A program made the translations under genes and the position numbers. From Bactericera cockerelli (lineage: Eukaryota; Arthropoda; Insecta; Hemiptera; Triozidae), in NCBI GenBank assembly GCA_024516035.1, contig CM044960.1, positions 12,794,818-12,858,817 on the forward strand: a DNA stretch of 64,000 nucleotides, in the 5' to 3' direction. The notes beneath the pieces were generated by a model. That model ran no database searches. It was given only the letters and a program-made list of their open reading frames with translations, and was not told where the DNA came from. This document shows, piece by piece, positions 53,278 through 63,057 of the stretch. Every line of letters begins with the position of its first letter. The stretch's first letter is position 1.

Positions 53278-56200
53278 TCACTCGACGTCCAATGTAGAGA
53301 GCTCGGTGGTGATGCCTGAAGTAGTAAAAAGCTTACTATTAGATGCGCGAATGAAATGATTTTAAAATGTACAGGGTCTATATTTTCATGATTGTGTGTC
53401 AACGCAATGTGTTGTATGCTTATTGTCACTACCCAACTTCAGTCCAAAATGTTCATCGTCCAGGATTTGAACCTAAAAACTTGTAATCAAGATGTATGAA
53501 TGTTACTGCCTCTAGATTGCTTTGTCAGTGAGCTTGGCAACAGAGAATCACCTCGGAAGTTAACCACGCTGTTATTAGATCATATGGGTTTGATGGCAGA
53601 GATTGCCTCAGGCAATAATCACGCCTTTTGTCAATATTATTCTTGTCAATAAAGAGTTATTATTATTATTATTATTATCAACCACTCACATTTCGACTTA
53701 AGCTATTCATTTTAGTTATAAATTCCAATTTTGAAGCAATACATGGTTTTCTGGTGTTTCTGTCGTAATATACTCATGCTGTCTACAGAGTAGAAGGCCT
53801 TGGAGTTCGGGCTTCCTTGAATTTAGTTATAGTTAAATCTTGAACTTGCAAAGTATGGTTTGTGAATGTATTCATGGGTATTTGCCATTTATGTTTTAAC
53901 TCCCAATAGCAACAGAAAATCTAAGAAAAAAACTCCTAATAGCAACAGAAAATCTAAGAAAAATTCAAAGATTTTTTTTTATTTACGGTTTTGGAATTTG
54001 TCTACCATTCTTTACAATGATGCTACCAGCAGTCACTGTGGCCATGTGAGTTAGAGCGCTAGGTATTGAACGCACGGGGACCTGGATCCCCAGATTTTCT
54101 GCTCTGTCCTCGTGAGGAAAAATGATCAGCTGCTTCAATGTAAACAGCGATCAGGGGCGGAATTATAGGCAAAAATAAAGTATTGGGGTATTAATTATAC
54201 AGAAAAGTCCTGTAAATATATAATTATTATTATTTCATGTAAGATGTATAATTTTTTTATCAAAGTACTTACCACAGACATTGCTTCCTATAGCCAAGTA
54301 CACATAGCCTTTGTCTCCGAAACCAGTGCCCCAACTATTACGTATGATGTAGTGTGGTACAGCCGCTGTGCCATCGTAGCCGACGATTTGCACGGCATGA
54401 TTGATGTTCGTCAGACCTCCATCACAGTTGTACTGGAATGGAAAGATTTTCTATGCTATAGATAAAGATACTTTTTTAATGATTTTTTTTTTAATTTAAT
54501 TACTTCTATTTATTGATTGAATGTCATACATTGTCGAGCGAAACGTTTAAACCTAGAAAAAGAAACATTTTTTTCCTATGTTCATTTTGCTCAAGGATAT
54601 TTTATTCAGAATTAAATCAAATTATTTTTAGACATTGCCTCCGTACAATCACTTTCCAAAGGAGCAGAACTGTTCATCTCCAGCAATGTTCTGACATACT
54701 AATAAACTACTAAAACCTAGCTTTATACTACTACAAATAAAGGGCTATAAATATAAAATAATTAAACAAAATTATACTACTACCTGTATAACACCTCCAA
54801 GGTAATACTGCCATGTGAGGGCATTGACAGCAGCTATTACAGGACCATGGTTTGCTAAGTCCGTGAGGATGGAAGATTCACTAGGAATTAAGCTGTGTTG
54901 GAAATAAGAAATTAATAAATAATTTTTGAATTCAATCTTTTTAATGTTATATTTTAGGCAATTTTATTAAATGTATCAGTTTTAAAAAAAAAAAAATATA
55001 TAAATGTTTTAGGAACAAGTTTTTTTTAAATAATTTGAAACTAACTATGTTCAATTTTTAAAAATAAAATAATAATACTTACTTCACTTTTCGTGTCCAG
55101 TGTATGTTTAATTATGCAATTAAATTGATAGTAGTAAAAATATTTCTTAAAAATTGGTATTTAAAAATTCAGGGAACTTTCAATATTGATGTTGCCTGCT
55201 TGATGGCAACATCAAATAATAATGAATAACAGCTGCTACTGTATGTTGAAATGGAATATACGTTATAAATAACTGATCTCATTATTTTTTGGTGTTTGGT
55301 ATTAATATTTTTTCTTGGTAAAAATATTACCTGGCAATCCACCCTTTAATGGTTTCTTTATATTCTAGTCTTATTAGTTCTTATAACAAGTAACTGTATC
55401 CCTAATGACAAAAGTTTGGGTATTTGAAGTCATGCAATGTTTATCAGTCTAATTATGCAAAACCAGGTAAAGTATCACAAACTTAAGAGTAATATTTAAA
55501 TTAATTAAATAAAAATATTGATTCACTTACGTATCACATGTGTAACTCTTGATCTTCACACCACCAATAGATCTGAAATAAAAACAATTGATGATTATTA
55601 TTAATATTATCATTTTTCATATAATTTCAAGTCCCAATGATAGATCACTAAATGATAATTATAATCAATGTTCCATCAAGGACATTGAATTTGAAACCAA
55701 AAAGATATTTATTTTATTTTTACTTGAGATTATTGAAGATATTCACAATAATTACACAAATCATAATCAAAGAGCTACCCATAAAAACCTCAAAAAATGT
55801 GTGCTGCTGAGAAAAGCTATTATTATTTTTCAAAAATAATTCAAGCAAGATAAGAACTCTCACCCTGTTGTCTTCCTCTTGCAGGCTTGATCTCTGAGTA
55901 GCGGAGGATATTCACTCTCTGGCTGCAACACTACCTTGTTCACATCTATCCAGTCCAGCAAGGCACAGAAGTCTCCTCCGCTACATCCCATGTTGCCATT
56001 GCCAGCACAATCTATCACCTGAGAAAATAAGGCATTTAATGTTTTGCACACATTATAGTTTTCAACACAATAAATATGTTATCTATTTTGGTGAATTGGA
56101 AATTATAAGGCACTTAATATGTAGGTATACAAAATATTTTGCATACATCAAAATTTTCTAATAAGAAAAGCATTACATTTTGGAAAATATTTTATTTTAC

Positions 56201-58607
56201 ATATCCTATGCAATATTAATAAAAACATTTAGGTGCTTGTCTTATGGTTGGATCGAGATTTGGCTGCCAGGTATAGGCTCATGTAGATTTAAGGTCATGT
56301 GATCAATTCCACCCAATCACAGAGCTCTAAAGAAATCACATCACCTTAAATCTACATGAGCTGGGAGCTGGGACCTGGTAGATGCATCTCGACCCTACCG
56401 TTATTTTCTAAATTGTTATTAAAGTTAACCATTAACTTTAATACTTAATGTATGGATTTTTTTGTTGAGAGAAGTACTGAGTAATTGATTTGTTATGGGG
56501 TAGGATTTTTCTTCTCTACTAAAAGGTTCTGGTTTTGAAAAGTGATTAAATTGTACACAAAGAAGACAGTAAAAAAATATAACAACTACAGATATATCTA
56601 GGTTTCATAAGTAAACAATATTTTAAAACTAACCTCTTGGACACTGAGTAAACTCAGAGTCCCATTGTTCTTGAGAGCATTCATAGATTCTGCAGTTTCC
56701 ACTGTGCTAAAAGCCCAACAAGCTCCACATGTCTCTTGGTTGCGGACTTTACCAATGATACCAGCTTCTCTCCTGATGAGACAATGAAGAGGAAATCTTA
56801 TAGGTATTATAAAATGATCCTACACAACACTGCTAGATCTATATCAATAAAAATGGTACCTATATAATATGTTCATTTAAATTGTAGAGTATTCTCCTTG
56901 GCTTAGTGGTAATTTACTTAGTATGCAGGAGGGAGGGTAGAAATTTTCTACTTCAACTTTGGCTGTCTAATTTTTCATTAATTCTTTAGTGTTTAACCTG
57001 AGTTTTGATAAGACCATTGTAGTTGTAAGGCTTATTTAACCAAAGATGTTGCATAACAAAAAAGTAATATGTTACATAACACTGGCTGATCATTTTAGAC
57101 TTCATTTGGCTGACTATTTCTGTTCATTAACAAATAATAGATGGTTTTATATTTCTCTTTTGTTTGGCACCTCAGTTTATTTATATAATTTCACAAGTTA
57201 AAGTATGATTTCTTTGTGGTGAAGATCAATGCCTCTTCAAAAATTACTCTAAGAGTCTCTATTGCTTCTCTAAACCAATTACACTATTTTCTTTATTCTT
57301 TGGTAATGACACCACCAGTCATTACTCATAAAACATAAGTATAACAGATAATTACCAATCCTTCTTAGGAGGGATGCCAGTGGGAAGTGAGAGGACCGAT
57401 CTCTTTTTCACATGATTGTGATGATGATCATGATCATGGTGGTGATGTGCTATCAGCACATGCTTGTTAACTGAGTGTCTCAAGTGTCTTGATTTGAACT
57501 CTTCTTCAGACAGATCAGAGAATTCAGTGATCCCATATTTTGCATCCTCGGGAGAAGTGCGGCCTGCATTCAATTGTTCTATGACATCCAAGGATTTCTG
57601 AAATCATGTTAATGTGGAAGTTGGACAATTTTTTACTATTTTTTTCTTTTGATGAATATAATTACAGAAAAAGTATTCCTGTAATATTTTTATGGCTGCT
57701 CAAGTGTACCTACATGTCAAAATTCCCTCAGTGATATTTAAATCAACTGATTTAATAAACTTTTGTGCATTAAATCATGTTATATGTAATGGGATCTGGA
57801 TGGGATTCTTCTTCCTTGAAATAATAATAATCTAAAAAAAAGTATTGGAGAAAATATACAAAATCAAAATTGATAAGTTGATAACTCCCTCAGTGATATT
57901 TATATCAACTGATTTAATAAACTTTTGTGCATTAAATCATGTTATATGTAATGGGATCTGGATGGGATTCTTCTTCCTAGAAATAATAATAATTATCTAA
58001 AAAAAAGTATTGGAGAAAATATACAAAATCAAAATTGATAAGTTGATAACTCCCTCAGTGATATTTATATCAACTGATTTAATAAACTTTTGTGCATTAA
58101 ATCATGTTATATGTAATGGGATCTGGATGGGATTCTTCTTCCTAGAAATAATAAATATTATCTAAAAAAGTATTGGAGAAAATATACAAAATCAAAATTG
58201 ATAAGTTGATAACTTCTAATGAAGCCCTCAGAGTTATGCATTGTGTATACCATTATCAATGGAACATCCTGTTATCTAATCAGAAGCTGCTGCATAACAT
58301 TTTCTTCACACAATTTAAACAAAACATAAAGAAAGAAAGATTCCCATTTTTCCGATACAAAACAAAGAAGCCCTTTTAACTCTAGAAACACAATATTACC
58401 CAAGAAAGAAAGAAGACAACTTACCTCAAAGTTCTTAAATCGTGTCTCATGTTCGGATTTCGAGTAGGACTTTTTGTATCTTTGCTGAAAGGAATTGAAA
58501 AGTTCGAGCTTTTGATCAAGAGTAGGTTTGCTGACTCTGATGGGAATGACCAAGAAGCACAAAGCTATCAATAGAACGATGATGAGAACATTTCTAATGT
58601 CGAACAT
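53278..58607 (-). CDS. CTSO: Cathepsin O-like cysteine protease (papain family), 8 exons
   Basis: Coding exons on minus: 58607-58425, 57597-57356, 56772-56634, 56018-55864, 55572-55531, 54892-54784, 54432-54273, 53315-53278. All introns are GT-AG, phases agree, and the total is 1068 nt (355 residues plus TGA). Residues 1-30 form a hydrophobic signal segment (VLIIVLLIALCFLV). About 35-101 is an I29-type inhibitory propeptide with YGITEFSDLS. Catalytic residues are Gln154, Cys160 (CGACWAFS), His302 (NHAV) and Asn322 (RNSWG). VIDC, GCSGG, SEYP, WQYYLGGVIQ and GSNVCGI match the cathepsin O subfamily rather than L or B. It is expected to be a lysosomal or secreted endopeptidase made as a zymogen. 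Oddity: a His-rich run at residues 112-123 just before mature-enzyme residues. ATG 58607 was chosen as the first Met before the signal segment. Confidence 0.9.
53585..53682 (+). mobile_element. Hairpin-family tail in the last intron
   Basis: TGGGTTTGATGGCAGAGATT leads into the hairpin ATTGCC-TCA-GGCAAT, then TTGTCAATATTATTC, CAATAAAGAGTTATT and (ATT)n. A near copy of its first part sits inside the hAT at 818-875 (GATTATCGAAGGCGATAATC). Confidence 0.6.
53899..53965 (+). repeat. 33-bp tandem duplication
   Basis: AATAGCAACAGAAAATCTAA occurs twice, 33 bp apart, in the last cathepsin O intron. Confidence 0.75.
54030..54225 (+). mobile_element. SINE family 1 copy in cathepsin O intron 7
   Basis: GTCACTGTGGCCATGTGAGT, TTAGAGCGCTAGG, CTCGTGAGGAAAAATGATCA and AACAGCGATCAGGGGCGGAA. 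The B box is eroded. It lies antisense to the host gene, between exons 7 and 8. Confidence 0.75.
56246..56400. mobile_element. Foldback MITE in cathepsin O intron 3
   Basis: Two inverted arms of about 60 bp share GCTCATGTAGATTTAAGGT and GGATCGAGAT/GGGTCGAGAT. Possible 4-bp flanks TTAT lie at 56242-56245 and 56401-56404. The arms surround a short unique loop. No coding. Confidence 0.7.
57725..58212. repeat. About 163-bp tandem triplication in cathepsin O intron 1
   Basis: CCCTCAGTGATATTTA recurs at 57725, 57887 and 58052, giving 162- and 165-bp units. Units share GTAATGGGATCTGGATGGGA and AGTATTGGAGAAAATATACA and differ mainly in the length of an AATAAT run. High similarity implies recent expansion. 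Confidence 0.9.
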
Positions 58608-58904
58608 GATGATATACAATCGTCCACTAGAAACACAAAAAGTCTTTTAAACCCTGATATATCTAATTAAATTAGTGGTTGATTGGTGAAATGAAAATGA
58701 GCGAAGGGACGGAAATATTATGTAATCAACCACCTGTAAAATTTTGAATATTTCGCGCTACACTGGAACATGATAAACTTTGTTGCCAACTCTACTGTTG
58801 CCGTCATTTTTCAAACGTTACCGCTCTTCAAACAATAACTGGCCGCAATAACGGACTGTCAAATTTTGAAAGATGGGTCATTTTGAATCCCTTTGTATGT
58901 TTGA
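58608..58904 (-). promoter_or_regulatory. Probable promoter region of the cathepsin O gene
   Basis: These 297 bp lie between the start codon and the Helitron at 58905. They include a locally GC-richer stretch (ACCGCTCTTC, GGCCGCAATAACGG). No TATA box at a fixed distance is obvious. Position is the main argument. Confidence 0.4.
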
Positions 58905-59143
58905 CTAGCGGGCTGTCGCCCGCTTTGCGGGCCGAGGCATGGCCGTGAAAGCAAAAAATCCTTTTTCGCCAATGGCAGGTGCTGTAGTGGGAATTTCGAA
59001 AAATCCCGTCTTATTGCACATCTAGACTATAAGACAAAGCTACCTACCAAATTTCAGCTTCCTAGGTAGGTATTACGGTTTGGGCTGTAGAGCGATGATC
59101 AGTCAGTCAGTTATTCAGTGACTTTGACATTTATATATTAAGA
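58905..59143 (-). mobile_element. Non-autonomous Helitron with canonical ends
   Basis: On minus it begins A|TCTTAATATATAAATG and ends with the hairpin GCGGGC-GACA-GCCCGC, then CTAG followed by T. It aligns throughout with 7256-7489. It lies about 300 bp upstream of the cathepsin O start, so it may bound or alter that promoter. Confidence 0.85.
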
Positions 59144-59863
59144 TAGACATTGGTTCAATTTTTAACATTTCATCTAAAATTTACTTAAGCACTCTCTTTT
59201 GAGTCATCTGGAAAAACAGATAATTAGCCTCAGAGTGCCCTTTAGGGTCTCAATCGACTTCAAATTATGGTAAGGTACTACTATAATATTATACATAATT
59301 ATATTCAGTGTTGTAATGTACCCGGGTACTTGTACCCGGGTACTGTACCCGGGTACAGTTTTGAGTACCCGATACCCGTACCGGGTACAGATTGTGAATT
59401 GATACCCAATACCCGTACCGGGTACTATTTTTCTGTACCCGGTACCCGAAAAGCGGGTACTTTACGGGTACTTTTTGTTCTTAAGTAGCAAGAATTTGTT
59501 CTAAAAAATTGAAACCTTGTTTTTCATTTTGGAACGTTTTTCAAAAAAAAGTTTCACTTTTTTAAAACAAATGACATCATATCCACTACTTCACTACAGA
59601 ATGACACAATCACATAAGTTAGAAATAGAAAGGTTCTCAGTTCAGTTTTTGCTAGACTTCTTCTTTTAGTTTTTGTCCGATCAATATTTTTTTTTTTTTG
59701 CTGCAATAATAATAATTTTGCTTCAGTAATAAAAAAAATACCAACCTAAATATTTAATAAGGTTTCCTTTAATGAAAGGCATCTATTTATTTATTTAGAA
59801 ACTCTTTATTAGTAGAACATATATACAGACAAATAATGGTAAAAATTAGGTGAATATAAAAGA

Positions 59864-60471
59864 ACACTGCCAATTATGGACACAATACTTCCTCGTGATT
59901 ACATTGTAAAAACGTGCCAATTTTGAGATTTTATAGAAAATTACTTGTATCTCCAAAACGACTCAACCGATTTTCTTCAAATTTATTTTATATGGTAGAA
60001 TATCGTTTTTACTACATTCTAAATTCCACAAAAAATTCTGTATCGGCAAGTCGTGGTCCTTATTTTTTTACTTTTTTGTCCAAAATTTTGGATTTTCTTA
60101 AATATCAGAATCAAATTATAATTAATTTAAAAATAAATATAAATAACTCAAGAAAAACAGTAATATGCATATTCTTACAAAATTTCATCAAAATCGGGTG
60201 TACCGTTCCCGAGATATAAGCCTTTAAGTAAAAAGTTAGTGGTCAGGCGCATGGTCTCTTTCACCCAGAACCGTTGGTATCAATTAGATGAATTTAAAAT
60301 GGGACCATCTACAGAATGTCTCCTAGATGTGTGCAAAATTTCAACAAAATTGGTCGAGTAGTTTCCGAGATTTGCGCGTTACAAGGAATCGTTTTAACAG
60401 ACCGACAGACGGACACAAAACCAAATTTACTCAGTAGGTTATGAAACGTCCAGAAATATGAAAAAAATTGA
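59864..60471 (-). mobile_element. Dispersed repeat X nested in hAT
   Basis: Inverted copy of 8688-9297 at almost equal length, with the CACGAGGAAGTATTG terminus at the left end on minus. No family 1 SINE abuts the other copy, so that SINE is a separate insertion. Confidence 0.8.
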
Positions 60472-60473
60472 AA

Positions 60474-60560
60474 AAATCCTCCTCTGCTGGGAATCGAACC
60501 CAGGTCACCGTGTGTGCAATGCCTAGCGCGCTAACTCACTCTGCCACGGTGACTACTGAC
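60474..60560 (-). mobile_element. SINE family 1 head nested in hAT
   Basis: The minus strand has GTGGCAGAGTGAGTTAGCGC, CACGGTGACCTGGGTTCGAT and TCCCAGCAGAGGAGG. The A and B boxes are intact and the body is absent. Confidence 0.8.
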
Positions 60561-60579
60561 AATATTAATATTATAAACA

Positions 60580-60672
60580 AGAGAGGAAAAAAAAACAAAA
60601 TATATTATACATATGTCCTAACTAAAGGGCGGGGTTATTGCCTATGGCAATCTCTTCCACCCAACCTTTACT
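60580..60672 (-). mobile_element. Hairpin-family tail nested in hAT
   Basis: GTCCTAACTAAAGGGCGGGG and the hairpin ATTGCC-TAT-GGCAAT, as at 21139. Confidence 0.65.
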
Positions 60673-60962
60673 GACAAATGGTGTAGATACCTACTTCAAA
60701 TCGCTTTTAGCTGTTGGGCTTACCAAACTTACCGAGGCTTACCAAACCGAACAAAGAGAAATTTTATAAGTAGGTATGTACCCGAAAAGTACCCGTAAAA
60801 TACCCGGTACATTTTTTCATTACCCGGTACCCGTACCGGGTACTGTTTTTAAAAAGTACCTCTTACCCGTACCGGGTACAAATTGCCCCTGAATACCCGT
60901 ACCCGTACCGGGTACCAAAAAAAATGTACCCGTTACAACACTGATTATATTATTACAGTTAT

Positions 60963-61305
60963 GCCAGCCTCTGTGGCGTAACGGTTGTGAGTATTGCCCG
61001 TAGTCTAGAGATCCTGAGTTCGATCCCCGGTCGGAGCAGATTTTTCACACAGAAAATTCTGTTCCCTCCGAACATGTGAGACTGGCATTTCCGGCCCTAC
61101 CCAGGCTGGGTGAGGTTAATGTGGGTAGCTAGTACGATTCCCAGCGAATGGAGGGTAAAACCCCCATCCTAATCCAGGACATTAAATCAAATAGAACCGT
61201 TGGCGTTAGGAAAGGCATCCAGCCGTAAAAAATGTGCCAAAACCAACCAGCCTCAACCATGAGGTTGAACAAAGTCGACAATGCTCAAGCGGGATTAGAC
61301 CTCAC
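60963..61305 (+). mobile_element. Core-bearing tRNA-derived SINE, well preserved
   Basis: A tRNA-like head (CTCTGTGGCGTAACGGTTGT and GAGTTCGATCCCCGGTCGG) is followed by the core (CCAGGCTGGGTGAGGTTAAT, GGGTAGC, CGAATGGAGGGTAAAACCCC). The 3' region is GTTGGCGTTAGGAAAGGCAT, then CATGAGGTTGAACAAAG. The core is shared with the 5S-headed SINE at 62778. It inserted about 12 bp beyond the hAT target duplication. Confidence 0.85.
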
Positions 61306-61479
61306 TAGCATATAAATCATGTAAAATCTACTCTTAATGAAAAAAGAATAAGACGAGAAGAGAAAGAAAAAGATGAAAGTAAAAGGATTATCTCTATGTT
61401 GCCTCCAAAAGTCCAGAGATGCATCTCGCGTGTTGTGGAAGTCAATGCAAGTCTATAGGGCACAGTTATACCTATACCT

Positions 61480-61662
61480 GCTCACAATTTCGATCTTTCA
61501 CCATCACAGTTCAGAGACGCCTTGTATCTTCGCAATAGAAATGAAATATCAATGCCCGCAATATGTGATGCTTGTGGTGGTGAAATGAATGTTACCCATG
61601 CTCTCAACTGTAAGGAGAACTCAGATAACGCGGTAAAATTTTTTGTCTCGTTCATCCATTGA
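61480..61662 (+). pseudogene. Non-LTR-type protein remnant with CX2C...H...C knuckle
   Basis: The frame ending at TGA 61660-61662 reads FDLSPSQFRDALYLRNR, then a Cys/His segment CDACGGEMNVTHALNCKE. The spacing C-X2-C-X8-H-X3-C and the FRDAL...HALNCK context resemble a conserved segment I recall from reverse-transcriptase-type ORFs in invertebrate genomes, where GGL..RHN follows. That following block is lost here. This is a dead fragment with family uncertain. Confidence 0.55.
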
Positions 61663-62397
61663 AATTTACAGCTATCCAAACTTTCTTATCAGAGTCACAC
61701 GCAAGAATAAATCAAAATAAAAGTGGTGTCCTTATCACTAGGACTCTAAAAAAAGAGTTTGAGGTGTCGCCAACTATCCCCAACAAGTTGAATTAATTAG
61801 AAAAATCCACAGCGTCCTTCTGGAAGGACGTCAGCCCCATCTGGGTTTTAACCCAGAAAAGACCATGTTTCACTAGGGAGGCCTTGTGAAACATGGTCAC
61901 GACCGACTTCGAGACTATTGTGCTGCCATGGCAAAGTTGGCATGGGGTAGGGTTGGTATTGAACCTGTGTTGAGATATCTGACAATGAAAACCAGAAAAT
62001 ACATCGCCAGTATAATATTTCTACTTTGTATTTCCTGAAAGTTATAGAAATATAGTTTTCGGTATTTTTTTTTTTTTTTTTTTTAAATTGAGCTGATAAC
62101 ATTTCTGGACGAATTATGTAGGCTCTCTTGATTCCAAGAAAGTGATTTTTATCAATATGGTCTGTTTGTATGTATATGACATGTGTGTGTCTATAAAATA
62201 TCTCAAGAACGGCCGGTAAATTTGGCATGTAAAATTAAAATGAAAATGCATGATTTGTTGATATAAATAATTTTATTTAAAGTTTAAATATAATATTATA
62301 TCTACTTCGTATATTAAAAATATTTTACATAATATTCACATAGGTAACTAACTATAAAATGACTACCTAAAGTACGCACGTACCTCTAGAGTACCTA
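61663..62397. other. Unassigned, possible remnant of the same element
   Basis: Contains GTCCTTCTGGAAGGAC, a palindrome at 61814-61829, and a T-run at 62066-62084. No protein readable. Confidence 0.35.
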
Positions 62398-62472
62398 CAT
62401 CATCATCATAGGGTGGCGTCATCGAGAACGATGGTAGCCAGACAGTGGAGCAATGACTCAGCACTTCTACCT
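62398..62472 (+). mobile_element. Second copy of the hairpin-headed small element
   Basis: About 75 bp (CATCATCATAGGGTGGCGTC, GAACGATGGTAGCCAGACAG, TGACTCAGCACTTCTACC) match the first half of 45224-45379. The second half is missing. Confidence 0.75.
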
Positions 62473-62777
62473 TCCAACATACCTATTGAATTTTATTAAA
62501 AGGTAAAAACTACAGTAATTTTACTAAGACAGTAGACATAGATAATCAGTAGATTTGTACCTAATATTTACATTTATTTCAGCAAAAGCCCGGAGATTGT
62601 GAAAAAAAACTCTTAAAACAAATCTGAAAAAAGAACATAAGAATGACTTTTTTATGATTGTCACTGGACAATGGACATCTATGATAAAAAAATAAATAAT
62701 AATAATAATTTTGGTCTGGTTCGATCCCAGAAAAGATGTTGAAGTTATTCTACTTTTACCGATCAAATCGATCAATA

Positions 62778-63048
62778 GCCAGCGTCGATGGCATGTTGAA
62801 TACACCGGTTCCCTTCAGAACACCGAAGTTAAGCGACATCCAGCGAGGTTAAGACTTGGATGGGTGACCATTCAAATTCTAATTCTCGTGACGCTGGCTT
62901 TTCCCGGCCCCACTCAGGCTGGGTGAGGTCAATGTGAGTAGCAGGTTTGTGAGTTTCCTGCGAATGGAGGGTAAAACCCCCGTCGTGATATGACCATGGC
63001 AGTTGAAAGCGACGTTAAACCCCACTTAAAAAAAAAAAAAAAAAAAAA
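62778..63048 (+). mobile_element. Full-length 5S rRNA-derived SINE
   Basis: Bases 62778-62898 (121 nt) follow 5S rRNA from end to end, including ACACCGGTT, ACACCGAAGTTAAGCGACAT and ACTTGGATGGGTGACC, closing with GCTGGC opposite the opening GCCAGC. The shared core then follows (CAGGCTGGGTGAGGTCAATG, CGAATGGAGGGTAAAACCCC), then GTTGAAAGCGACGTTAAACC and a poly-A run of about 20. TCGATCAAT flanks both sides (62768-62776 and 63049-63057). It would use the 5S internal promoter (RNA polymerase III) and a LINE for mobilisation. It looks young. Confidence 0.93.
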
Positions 63049-63057
63049 TCGATCAAT

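Larger units (their letters stand above)
59306..60943. mobile_element. Non-autonomous hAT element with perfect TSD and palindromic subterminal repeats
   Basis: Termini CAGTGTTGTAA are exact inverted repeats, flanked by identical ATTATATT at 59298-59305 and 60944-60951. The first 165 bp and last 170 bp are packed with palindromes built from GTACCCGGGTAC and CCCGTACCGGGTA. Dense subterminal motifs of this kind typically bind hAT transposases. The interior has no transposase and carries three nested repeats: X (59864-60471), a family 1 SINE head (60474-60560) and a hairpin-family tail (60580-60672). Confidence 0.92.

Noticed and set aside
61848..62228. 126-codon minus-strand frame with a poly-Lys stretch
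   Set aside because: The Lys run is a poly-A/T tract. No domain and no supporting context.
62778..62898. Genuine 5S rRNA gene
   Set aside because: The 5S-like sequence has base changes, runs straight into a SINE core and poly-A, and is flanked by a target duplication. No T-run terminator at the 5S end.
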